NCBI GenBank assembly: GCA_049608225.1
Contig: JBMYXI010000005.1
Location: 30,206-94,205, forward strand
Length of the DNA stretch: 64,000 nt
Direction: 5' to 3'
Origin: Parashewanella sp049608225
GTDB lineage: Bacteria; Pseudomonadota; Gammaproteobacteria; Enterobacterales; Shewanellaceae
In this document: piece by piece, positions 1-7,572 of the stretch
How positions within the stretch are numbered: position 1 is the first letter of the stretch
How the letters are laid out: the number at the start of each line of letters is the position of its first letter
Notes under the pieces: model-generated
What the model was told of the DNA's origin: nothing
Database searches by the model: none
The model's input: the letters and a program-made list of their open reading frames with translations, nothing else
Program-made: the position numbers and the translations under genes

Positions 1-285
1 TCGTTTACCTAAGCTCACGGTTCCTTTGGGCACAGCTGCGGTGTGAGTAAAAATATCAAAGTTATTTTGGTGATTGGCAACATATACATTTGGCGCTTGA
101 TGCGCTGCTGAAGACGAACGCACAATTAATTTGATCCCAAGCAAGTAACTCACTTTTGAGAATATTTGTGCAAGAAACCGCACATTATTGCGATGGCGAG
201 GACGAAATAGAAAAAATAAGCTACTGAATACAAAGGTTAATACAAGCAAAAATGCCAATAAAATACAACGAGCGACTAACAGCAC
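1..285 (-). CDS. plsC: 1-acyl-sn-glycerol-3-phosphate acyltransferase, N-terminal part (cut by window edge)
   Basis: An open frame of 95 codons runs off the left edge. It begins with one hydrophobic membrane segment (about residues 1-25), followed by an R-P-R-H-R basic stretch. The acyltransferase block I then reads NHQNNFDIF (NHQ-x3-D variant of the H-x4-D catalytic motif) at about residues 73-81. PlsC makes phosphatidic acid from lysophosphatidic acid at the inner membrane. The start is a GTG at 285, because an in-frame TAG lies two codons upstream and GGGAG sits at 292-296 with good spacing. The family is clear from the motif and the N-terminal anchor; the second half, with the substrate-binding motifs, is outside the window. 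Confidence 0.8.
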   Translation of the reverse strand, partial: MLLVARCILLAFLLVLTFVFSSLFFLFRPRHRNNVRFLAQIFSKVSYLLGIKLIVRSSSAAHQAPNVYVANHQNNFDIFTHTAAVPKGTVSLGKR

Positions 286-487
286 ACACTACTCCCATCA
301 AAAAAATCCGCTCTAGTATACAAAAATTAAGCAAACACGCCAGATAATATATTAAGTTCATTACCCTGTTTGCCAAATACAAATGAACAAAATTTCATTA
401 TGCAAATAGGAAAGCCTGTAATAGATTAAAAATCATAGCGTTAATTAAAAAACTACCTCGCCTTGTTATCAACCTAACGGTGAAACT

Positions 488-829
488 ATGACGTGTTTAC
501 CTTGTAGGTGTGAATTATTACCTTCTGAGGAGCTTATACATAATCAAGCCCAAAATCGTTCAGAAGCACAATTTGCCACTCTAAACTTTAACGGTGACAT
601 TTATCACATTGATTTTTCAATATTTACAGGTAACTTTCTTGATGTATCATGCAACGGTATTGGCAAATATTCATCACAATCTAATCGAGATTTATTGCGC
701 CATTTTTTCACAAGGCCTAGAAAGTTACTGACGTTAAAAAAAATCACACGGGTATTAAACAACAACAACCAATCTCAGGCAAACAAGCAACACGCTCAAC
801 AAAGTGATAACTCAGGCTTTCTTTACTGA
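488..829 (+). CDS. orphan small protein, paralogue of the following broken gene
   Basis: 113 residues with no family I recognise. The first part has Cys residues (CLPCRCELL). The C-terminal half carries FFTRPRKLLTLKKITRVLNN and then an Asn/Gln/Ser-rich tail. The same pattern (FF-x2-P-x4-T-x-KKI) occurs in the next reading frame at about 1090-1140, with matching upstream spacing around G-x3-H, so the two look like tandem paralogues. There is no signal peptide or membrane segment. The ribosome site is weak. It ends at 829, inside the open frame that leads into the next gene, so an ancestral fusion or a shared transcript is possible. Function unknown; a secreted effector or chaperone-type role is only a guess. 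Confidence 0.45.
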   Translation: MTCLPCRCELLPSEELIHNQAQNRSEAQFATLNFNGDIYHIDFSIFTGNFLDVSCNGIGKYSSQSNRDLLRHFFTRPRKLLTLKKITRVLNNNNQSQANKQHAQQSDNSGFLY

Positions 830-1609
830 CTAAGGGCAGTTGCTTACAGATTATATTATTTGGAGTTCAGGAAAATGGTATATGTGTATCGATTGATGAT
901 AACGAAATTATTTCAGCTTATCTTCAAGCGGTTTATGAGCAAGGTGTTCGAGCTCCTTTGAAGTTAACAATAGGAAAACATGCATTTCACTTATCAGAAG
1001 CGAGCACTTACAGTTCTACTAAGTTAGAGGCAAGCAGTACAAATATTCCTCTTCTTTCGACATTGAATGCTAAACAAAAAGTGGCAGCTTTCTTTAGTCA
1101 TCCATGCCAATTCAACACCATCAAAAAGATCAATCAATGCATCAACACTTCTAGAACTCAGATTTCAGCTACATACCATATTGGACACTCAGCACATGCT
1201 TTTCGCGATTTACCACCATCCTATGAGTCTCATCACTTCTTGCAATCTGATGTAGAACCTGTGCTTACAAGTTTCAAGCGAACAACAGACAAAGAATTAC
1301 AATGGCTATCACAAGCAGCAAGCGCGTTCTCGACTTATTCCCCCCTGTTTTAAAGATGATTTTAGTGCACAAGCAGGCTTTGATGAGAACTTATTTTCAA
1401 TGTCGAAACCATTGCAGTCAGCTGCTGAACGAGACGCTAAAGAGTTTCGATCTTACACTCAGGAACAAATCGTTAGCCTTCATCAATCGTTATACGATAG
1501 CTTGTTTGAGCATTCAAAATTATTACAACAGGATTGTATTAAGCATAATGACCAATTATTTAAATTGTGCCGCTTACTCATAATTCTGGAAAACGAGCTG
1601 ATGGCTTAA
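811..1609 (+). pseudogene. orphan gene broken by a C6-run frameshift and lacking a good start
   Basis: Frame 1 is open from 811 to a stop at 1354. Frame 2 is open from the same place to a stop at 1607-1609. The switch point is a run of six C at 1340-1345. Reading five C instead of six joins the two parts into one protein of about 215-265 residues, ending in NELMA. The first part holds the FFSHPCQF-x-TIKKI segment resembling the upstream gene; the second part is helical and charged. The only conventional start in frame 1 is TTG at 958. Upstream codons from 811 look coding but have no ATG or GTG, so the 5' end also looks damaged or fused to the preceding gene. It could instead be a phase-variable gene or a sequencing error in the homopolymer. 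Confidence 0.5.
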
Positions 1610-1932
1610 TGAAAGTTGGAAATGATGAAAACGAACAATGCGCATATTTGCGCATTAACTACGGTATTTTGTTCAATTTATTATTAGCTGATGTCAGGCG
1701 GGAAAGAATGCTCATACGCCAAATGGCTCAAAAAGCAACAAGTATTGAGGTTTCTTCTGAGTGCTCAGGAAGGCAAGCTGTCCAGAAACAGCTAATTCAT
1801 TATATGTCTGAGCATTACCCTGAAGAGCTTATCTTTTATATGCACCAGTTACCTAAGCTCGCCATGCAACAATTAATCGAGCACCTTGCAATTCGGGAAG
1901 AATACGCACAAGCATTAAGCCAACGTCAATAA
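1609..1932 (+). CDS. orphan helical protein, translationally coupled
   Basis: 107 residues from ATG 1609. The ATG overlaps the preceding stop as TAATG, which strongly suggests coupled translation with the broken gene before it and fixes the start better than the upstream GTG at 1567. The sequence is predicted helical and charged (for example LLLADVRRERMLIRQMAQK), with no signal peptide, membrane segment or known motif. A small helical protein coupled behind a larger orphan is typical of a chaperone, immunity or antitoxin partner, but nothing in the sequence proves this. It converges on norR, with three bases between the two stops. Confidence 0.5.
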   Translation: MKVGNDENEQCAYLRINYGILFNLLLADVRRERMLIRQMAQKATSIEVSSECSGRQAVQKQLIHYMSEHYPEELIFYMHQLPKLAMQQLIEHLAIREEYAQALSQRQ

Positions 1933-1935
1933 CGC

Positions 1936-3486
1936 CTACTCTTTTAAACCCAAACGTTTAGCCAGACGATGCAAGTTACCGGGATCTAACTTTAAATATC
2001 TTGCTGTTGCAGCCCAATTACTTTTGTTTTCAGACAAAACTTGGCGAATATAATCAGCCTGAAACTCATCCACAGCTTGCTTTAAACTCAACCCCTTAAT
2101 AATTGATGTATGTGGTTGATTACTCAAATTTTGTGTTTGAGCTTCAGTGGCAGCCCCCGTTAATTCAAAATGTTGCGGCTTAATGGCACATAACTCATCA
2201 TCGGATTGTGAGCGTGCTAAGATAGCCGCGCGATGCAAGGCATGATCCAGCTCACGCACATTACCCGGCCAATTATAGTGATTAAGCAGCACCAAACTGC
2301 TCGGACTGAGTTTTAAATGCTTTAATCCAAGCTTTTGCCGATAGCGCTCGACAAAAAAACCACTCAACAAAGTAATATCGCCTTCCCGTTCTCGTAATGG
2401 CGGTACTAATACGGGAAATACGCTTAATCTATGATACAAGTCAGCACGAAAACGCCCTTCCATCACTTCGGTTTTTAAATCTTTATTGGTGGCAGCGATA
2501 ATACGCACATCCACCTGCTGACTGCGATCATCACCGATCTTTTGAATATCCCCGTACTGTAATACGCGCAATAATTTAGCTTGTAGCGACAATGGCAGTT
2601 CGCCAATTTCATCTAAAAACAAAGTACCATTATCCGCCATTTCAAACTTACCACGGCGGTGACCTATTGCTCCTGTAAACGCGCCTTTTACATGGCCGAA
2701 TAACTCACTTTCAGCAACACTCTCTGGCAGCGCTGCACAATTCAAATACACAAGAGGTTGCTGCCCACGTTGAGATTGCTTGTGAATAGCCCTTGCCACC
2801 AGCTCTTTACCAGTCCCTGTTTCACCAGTAATTAATACGTTCAACTCACTTTGCGCCACCACAGTAATTTCACGATTGAGGTTTTGCATCACTTGCGATT
2901 GACCAATTAATTCAAAGTCAGAATTAGCATCAAGTTGAGGATTACTTCGAGTATCTGCGCACGGATCTTGAACCACCCGCTGCTCTAGTTTTTCAACCAT
3001 AAGCGCATTATTTAACGAAACAGACGCGATGGCGCTTAAACTACGCAGTTCAAAATCACTAAACTGATCAAATTGCTGTGGGTCAAAACCGTCAATGGTG
3101 ACTGCGCCAATCAAGCGCTCGTTAGCAAATAAAGGTAAGCCAATACAAGCATGTACTTTCAGTTCATCACCTTGATTTGGGATCAACCCATCGTAAGGGT
3201 CATCGAGATCGCTATCAGCAGGAAAACGTACTACGTCACCTGCACGGGCGATGGCTTCCAGCCGTGGATGTTCATTGAGCACAAAACGTCTGCCCAATAC
3301 GTCATCATGTAAGCCGTTGATCGCCAGCGGCGTAAAATATTGCCCTTGAAATGCAAGTAATGCTGCGGCATCGCAATGCAAATTTTGACGAATAGTATCT
3401 AGGAGACGTGAGAAACGATCACGATTTGCCAGTCCAGAAGTAATGTCTAATGCGATGCGAGTTAAGTCCGATTGACTGAGTGCCAT
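1936..3486 (-). CDS. norR: NO-responsive sigma-54 activator NorR
   Basis: An enhancer-binding protein that senses nitric oxide through a non-haem iron in its GAF domain and activates sigma-54 promoters. The GAF region (about residues 20-170) contains the family blocks HPRLEAIARAGDVVRFPAD and DPYDGLIP. The AAA+ domain follows with Walker A GETGTGKE, the sigma-54 contact loop GAFTGA and a Walker B ending LDEIGELP. A Fis-type helix-turn-helix ends the protein (AATARYLKLDPGNLHRLAKR). Upstream ATGs at 3522 and 3537 are open too. I chose 3486 because MALSQSDLTRIALDI aligns with the usual NorR N-terminus and AGGA lies seven bases upstream. It lies downstream of norB on the same strand but is separated by a terminator and has its own NorR-like sites, so autoregulation is likely. 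Confidence 0.93.
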   Translation of the reverse strand: MALSQSDLTRIALDITSGLANRDRFSRLLDTIRQNLHCDAAALLAFQGQYFTPLAINGLHDDVLGRRFVLNEHPRLEAIARAGDVVRFPADSDLDDPYDGLIPNQGDELKVHACIGLPLFANERLIGAVTIDGFDPQQFDQFSDFELRSLSAIASVSLNNALMVEKLEQRVVQDPCADTRSNPQLDANSDFELIGQSQVMQNLNREITVVAQSELNVLITGETGTGKELVARAIHKQSQRGQQPLVYLNCAALPESVAESELFGHVKGAFTGAIGHRRGKFEMADNGTLFLDEIGELPLSLQAKLLRVLQYGDIQKIGDDRSQQVDVRIIAATNKDLKTEVMEGRFRADLYHRLSVFPVLVPPLREREGDITLLSGFFVERYRQKLGLKHLKLSPSSLVLLNHYNWPGNVRELDHALHRAAILARSQSDDELCAIKPQHFELTGAATEAQTQNLSNQPHTSIIKGLSLKQAVDEFQADYIRQVLSENKSNWAATARYLKLDPGNLHRLAKRLGLKE

Positions 3487-3540
3487 AACATGTTCCTGAG
3501 TAGAAATAAGTTCGGCGGACATAAGCAAAATCTCCATGGT

Positions 3541-3588
3541 GTCACTATAACAGCGTCACTTTAACACCCACAAAGATGTCACTTATTG
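3541..3588. promoter_or_regulatory. three NorR-like sites just upstream of norR
   Basis: GTCACTATAAC (3541-3551) and GTCACTTTAAC (3555-3565) both fit the NorR core GT-N7-AC. A third similar half, GTCACTTATTG (3578-3588), follows. They crowd the norR start region. No GG-N10-GC sigma-54 promoter is evident here, so binding probably represses norR, as in enteric NorR autoregulation. That role is inferred. Confidence 0.5.
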
Positions 3589-3596
3589 ATCCATAT

Positions 3597-3622
3597 TAAA
3601 AAAGGAGCCCAAAAGGGCTCCT
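3597..3622 (-). terminator. norB terminator
   Basis: Perfect 8-bp stem AGGAGCCC / GGGCTCCT with an AAAA loop (TTTT on the transcribed strand). On the minus strand it is followed by a run of six T. It separates norB from norR. Confidence 0.85.
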
Positions 3623-3669
3623 AGTTGATGTCATCATTTAACAAATGCATTCATTGTTTAAATAATAAC

Positions 3670-5934
3670 TTATACATTTTGCTCTTTTGGTGCAGCAAGC
3701 GCTTTCTTGATTAAATCGAACAAGAACACTGCCACTAATAAGCCACCCCAGGCAAAGATAACGTCGCCTAACATGCGACCCCAAACAAGGTTTTCAACCA
3801 GTGGGCTATGGATAACAGCCGGTGAACGTGCGAACCAGTAGCCATTTTCAATTACCGCGAAGAACTGTGTTAAACCAACAGGAAGTAATGATAGGAATAC
3901 CATTGCCGCCAGACCAAGGTTTAAGCTCCAGAATGCCCATTTTAGTAGATTCTCATTCCACTCAATTTTGCCTGACAAACCACGTAGGCAAAACAGCATC
4001 AAGCCAATACCTAACATGCCGTACACACCCATAAATGCTGCATGACCATGAGTTGCAGTTAGATTCAAGCCTTGTACAAAGTACAGTGAAATTGGTGGAT
4101 TAATTAAGAAACCAAGCATACCTGCACCAACTAAATTCCAGAAGGCTGTTGCTACAAAGAACATAATTGCCCAATGATAACGTTGCATCCAATCGCTGGC
4201 TTTACGTAAGCGATAAGTTTCAACCGCTTCGAAACCAATCAAGGCTAGTGGCACAACTTCAAGTGCTGAGAACATCGCACCCCAAGCAATTACTGCAGTT
4301 GGCGCACCAGTAAAGTAAAGGTGATGCAAGGTACCAATTAAGCCACCAGTTAAGAAGATAACTGTCGCGAACAATACTGCACCGTTCGCACTACGAGCAC
4401 GGATAAGACCAAGACGAACTAACATTAGTGCAATAACAGAGGTTGCGAAGGTTTCGAAGAAGCCTTCAACCCATAAGTGAACGACCCACCAGCGCCAGTA
4501 CTCTGCAATCGCAAGGTTAGTATGTTTACCCATGAATAGACCAGCGCCGTAGAATAGACCAATGGCAACACACGATGCGTATAGGATCCAAATAACAGGG
4601 CGCATTTCGCCTTTTTCACTCAATGCAGGGCGGATTGCAGCGGTTACTAGTGCTAACCAAATTAACAGTCCTACTAATAGCAACACTTGCCATACTCGAC
4701 CTAAGTCAACGTATTCATAACCTTGGTGACCGAATAAGAAATTAGTATCAACATCGAAGTACTGTTGAACACCTAACCACTCACCTGTCATTGAGCCCAG
4801 TACGACGATAACCAATGCCACCCACAGAACATTGACACCAATGCGTTGGAACTTAGGTTCGTATTTAGATAAGGCAGGCGCAATATACAAACCAGTACCT
4901 AACCATGCTGTCGCAATCCAGAATACTGCCAGCTGAGTATGCCAAGTACGAGTTACTGAGTATGGAAGAATTTCAGATAGTGGAATGCCATAGAAGTCTT
5001 GTCCTTCTACTGCATAGTGAGCAGTAATACCACCTAACACGATTTGCAATAAAAACAAGCCAATGGCAGTAACGAAGTATTTACCTACAGCCTTTTGTGA
5101 AGGTGTTGGTTTGTTAAAGAATAATGGATCTTGCTTGGCTGGCGCTGGTAACTCTTCATGTTTACCACTCGCATGATGCCAAATAAGTGCGCCGACCCCT
5201 GCAATTAAGAACACGATACTTAAAATAGACCATACGATGTTATCTGAAGTTGGTGTGTTACCTAACTGAGGATCAAACGGCCAATTATTGGTGTATGAAT
5301 GATCTAACCCTGGACGTTCAGTGATCGCCGCCCAAGCGCCCCAAAAGATAAATGCACTCAATTGCTGGCGATATTCAACCGTGTCCACAGTACCTTCTTT
5401 CATCGCATACTGTTCACGCAAAGGTTGCAGCTGTGGATCATCACCAAATAAAGCTAAGTAGTGTTTTGCTGTATGCTTTATTGCGGCAATACGTGTATCA
5501 CTTAAGCGAACGAATACTTCACCATTGGCTTTTTCTTCGATAGTATTTTTGCGAACATCTTCACGTAACAGCTGCTCTAAGCCTGCTTGTTGTTGGCTAT
5601 CCAGTTGTGCGAAACCAACACCGAATTTTTCTTTCGCAGTAATGTTTAGCCAATGTTGCGCTTCACGATGAAGCCAATCAGCAGTCCAATCAGGTGCAAC
5701 ATACGAACCGTGTCCCCAAACTGATCCCAATTGGTGACCACCCATTGAGCGCCACACTAATTGACCTTGTTCAACATCTTGCTGACTAAAAATAACGTCA
5801 CCTTGAGTATTGGTATAGGCGGTGGGTATTGGCGGTTTTTCTCGATAAATATCACTGCCCAAGCTGAGCAGTACAGTAAATGAAGCCACCAACACAATTA
5901 ATAGCGCGATAGCCGTGAGTTTTTGTTTGTTCAT
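3670..5934 (-). CDS. norB: quinol-dependent nitric oxide reductase (qNOR)
   Basis: 754 residues, the usual length of single-subunit qNOR, which reduces two NO to N2O using quinol in the inner membrane. The N-terminal half is one membrane anchor plus the periplasmic domain that corresponds to a fused NorC-like part without a CxxCH haem site. The C-terminal half is the haem-copper-oxidase-like core with about 12-13 membrane spans. Putative metal ligands are visible: HTQLAVFW, VVHLWVEGFFE (His plus Glu of the non-haem iron site), TLHHLYFTG and THGHAAFMG. It is expressed from a sigma-54 promoter at 5981-5998 with NorR-like enhancer sites further upstream, and ends in a strong terminator. The role is NO detoxification more likely than full denitrification, since no nir or nos genes are near. 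Confidence 0.95.
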   Translation of the reverse strand: MNKQKLTAIALLIVLVASFTVLLSLGSDIYREKPPIPTAYTNTQGDVIFSQQDVEQGQLVWRSMGGHQLGSVWGHGSYVAPDWTADWLHREAQHWLNITAKEKFGVGFAQLDSQQQAGLEQLLREDVRKNTIEEKANGEVFVRLSDTRIAAIKHTAKHYLALFGDDPQLQPLREQYAMKEGTVDTVEYRQQLSAFIFWGAWAAITERPGLDHSYTNNWPFDPQLGNTPTSDNIVWSILSIVFLIAGVGALIWHHASGKHEELPAPAKQDPLFFNKPTPSQKAVGKYFVTAIGLFLLQIVLGGITAHYAVEGQDFYGIPLSEILPYSVTRTWHTQLAVFWIATAWLGTGLYIAPALSKYEPKFQRIGVNVLWVALVIVVLGSMTGEWLGVQQYFDVDTNFLFGHQGYEYVDLGRVWQVLLLVGLLIWLALVTAAIRPALSEKGEMRPVIWILYASCVAIGLFYGAGLFMGKHTNLAIAEYWRWWVVHLWVEGFFETFATSVIALMLVRLGLIRARSANGAVLFATVIFLTGGLIGTLHHLYFTGAPTAVIAWGAMFSALEVVPLALIGFEAVETYRLRKASDWMQRYHWAIMFFVATAFWNLVGAGMLGFLINPPISLYFVQGLNLTATHGHAAFMGVYGMLGIGLMLFCLRGLSGKIEWNENLLKWAFWSLNLGLAAMVFLSLLPVGLTQFFAVIENGYWFARSPAVIHSPLVENLVWGRMLGDVIFAWGGLLVAVFLFDLIKKALAAPKEQNV

Positions 5935-5980
5935 ACAAACCCCTTACGTCACAGTTTCCCAAAACAGTTACTGTGACTAT

Positions 5981-5998
5981 TGCGGTTTCTATGCCAAA
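5981..5998 (-). promoter_or_regulatory. sigma-54 promoter of norB
   Basis: On the minus strand the sequence is TTTGGCATAGAAACCGCA, with GG and GC separated by exactly ten bases as required for a -24/-12 promoter. The first element TTGGCA is consensus-like and the second (CCGCA) is weaker. It lies 47 bases before the norB ATG. Confidence 0.65.
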
Positions 5999-6050
5999 TA
6001 TTCAATATATTGATTTTATTGAAATTTAAAAAATAAAGCTCGGCTTTAGT

Positions 6051-6104
6051 GTCATGATGACACCCACAAGAAAGATGTCATTATGATAGCTATGTCTTTT
6101 TAAC
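6051..6104. promoter_or_regulatory. NorR-like enhancer sites upstream of norB
   Basis: GTCATGATGAC at 6051-6061 is a palindrome fitting GT-N7-AC. GTCTTTTTAAC at 6094-6104 also fits. GTCATTATGAT at 6077-6087 is one base off. Three sites 50-120 bp before a sigma-54 promoter match the triple-site arrangement known for NorR in enterics. The last site overlaps the stop codon of the upstream Hsp70 gene. Confidence 0.55.
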
Positions 6105-7467
6105 TATGATTGTAAATTCGATGTGCCCATCTTGTTAATCCTGAGGTGACCGACCCAAAATGATCACCAACAATCACTTCACAGTCTGGGTAAACCTGTT
6201 GAATTTTTTGATATATCAACGGACTTTTTGCTGTACCACCCGTCACATAAATCACATCAGGTTTCACATTCGCCGCCTCAATAGCTTGTATCATTAATGC
6301 TTCAACTTTGGCGACGGGTGCATTAACTGCTTGATTGAAGTCAGCTTGAGACAAACTAACCGTCAATTCAGGCTCGATAAAGGGTAACCCGATTGAATGT
6401 TGCTGCGCAGAAGATAGTGCAATTTTAGTTTGCTCTGCCGTTTTGACGATTTGATAGCTTAATTGCTGTTGTTGTACTTTCTGTAAGCGCGCGATCTTAT
6501 GTGGCTGAGCGGCATCTTTATGGAGATTTTTTAATAAACTTTGGGTTGCCAATGTCGCAAACTCTCGTTGCGCACTAATATCATTCACTGCCACCGCATT
6601 CCAATAAACTTGTGACGGAACAGCTTTACCAGTGATTAATGTATCATGTAGACCAAACTCAGGCATGAAACCTTGCATCGCTAATGCGATGTCTAAATCA
6701 TTGCCACCCACTCGTTGACCGCTATGACCTAAACAATCTTGCTTTCTGTCACTAAGCGATGCTTTACTTGGACTCATATTCACCACAGAACAGTCAGTTG
6801 TACCGCCACCGACATCGACAACCAACACTGTTTTATCTTGAGTTAAACTTGCTTCGTAATCCATACCCGCTGCAAGTGGCTCAAACAAAAAGCTAACATG
6901 CTCGATACCTGCACGATTTGCTGCCACAGTGAGAATCGCTTCTGCCTGACGATTACTGTCTTCACCACCAATGGCTTGGAAGTTCACTGGGCGGCCAATA
7001 ACGGCATGGGTGATGGCTTCATTGACTTGAGATTGGGCTTTTTTTATCACTGCCTGCATCATCAAGGTAACGATGTCTTCAAACAAGGCAATCTGCATAG
7101 AGTTTAAGCCCGTTGCTCCAAGAAATGACTTAGGAGAACGAACGTAAAAACCTTCCTCTGGCATTTCTAAGTAAGCGTCATAAGCTTGTTGTCCTACGAA
7201 TACCGCTTGTTCATGCGGCGATAAATCGAGTTCATGACGAGCATGACGAGCACGACTAAGCTGCGCTGAGCGAATTTTGGCGTATTCAGGTTGCTGTGAA
7301 GCTGGCAACTCGTGGTAAACGGCTTCTGAAATGAGTTCTCTGTCATAAGCATAAAGGGTCGACATCATGTAATGACTGTCTGCTTCTAACGACAGTAATT
7401 TTACTTCATTACCTTCCATGACCCCAACAGCGCAATTGGCGCTACCATAATCAAACCCAATAAACAT
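6100..7467 (-). CDS. yegD: Hsp70-family chaperone-like protein YegD
   Basis: 455 residues with the actin/Hsp70 ATPase fold, close in length to E. coli YegD. The phosphate-1 loop is FIGFDYGSANCAVGV at residues 2-16. The phosphate-2 segment VLVVDVGGGTTDCSVV lies near residue 215, and the adenosine loop VIYVTGGTAKSP near residue 405. The substrate-binding half of DnaK is missing, as is normal for this subfamily, so it is not a general DnaK substitute. No partner J-domain or exchange factor lies nearby. Its 3' end overlaps a NorR-like site of norB but there is no reason to link the functions. The start ATG begins the conserved MFIGFDYG. Confidence 0.88.
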   Translation of the reverse strand: MFIGFDYGSANCAVGVMEGNEVKLLSLEADSHYMMSTLYAYDRELISEAVYHELPASQQPEYAKIRSAQLSRARHARHELDLSPHEQAVFVGQQAYDAYLEMPEEGFYVRSPKSFLGATGLNSMQIALFEDIVTLMMQAVIKKAQSQVNEAITHAVIGRPVNFQAIGGEDSNRQAEAILTVAANRAGIEHVSFLFEPLAAGMDYEASLTQDKTVLVVDVGGGTTDCSVVNMSPSKASLSDRKQDCLGHSGQRVGGNDLDIALAMQGFMPEFGLHDTLITGKAVPSQVYWNAVAVNDISAQREFATLATQSLLKNLHKDAAQPHKIARLQKVQQQQLSYQIVKTAEQTKIALSSAQQHSIGLPFIEPELTVSLSQADFNQAVNAPVAKVEALMIQAIEAANVKPDVIYVTGGTAKSPLIYQKIQQVYPDCEVIVGDHFGSVTSGLTRWAHRIYNHS

Positions 7468-7572
7468 TTCACCGCCCTATGAATACAAAAAAGCCGACAA
7501 TTTTATATCAAGTACGTCATGGGTGAAATGTAAAAAAGAGTAATTTGTAACCTTATAAGCGGTATCTCATTC

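Noticed and set aside
1302..1583. 93-codon frame overlapping the C6 frameshift
   Set aside because: Third frame at the same place; frames 1 and 2 join into a sensible protein while this one does not resemble its neighbours.
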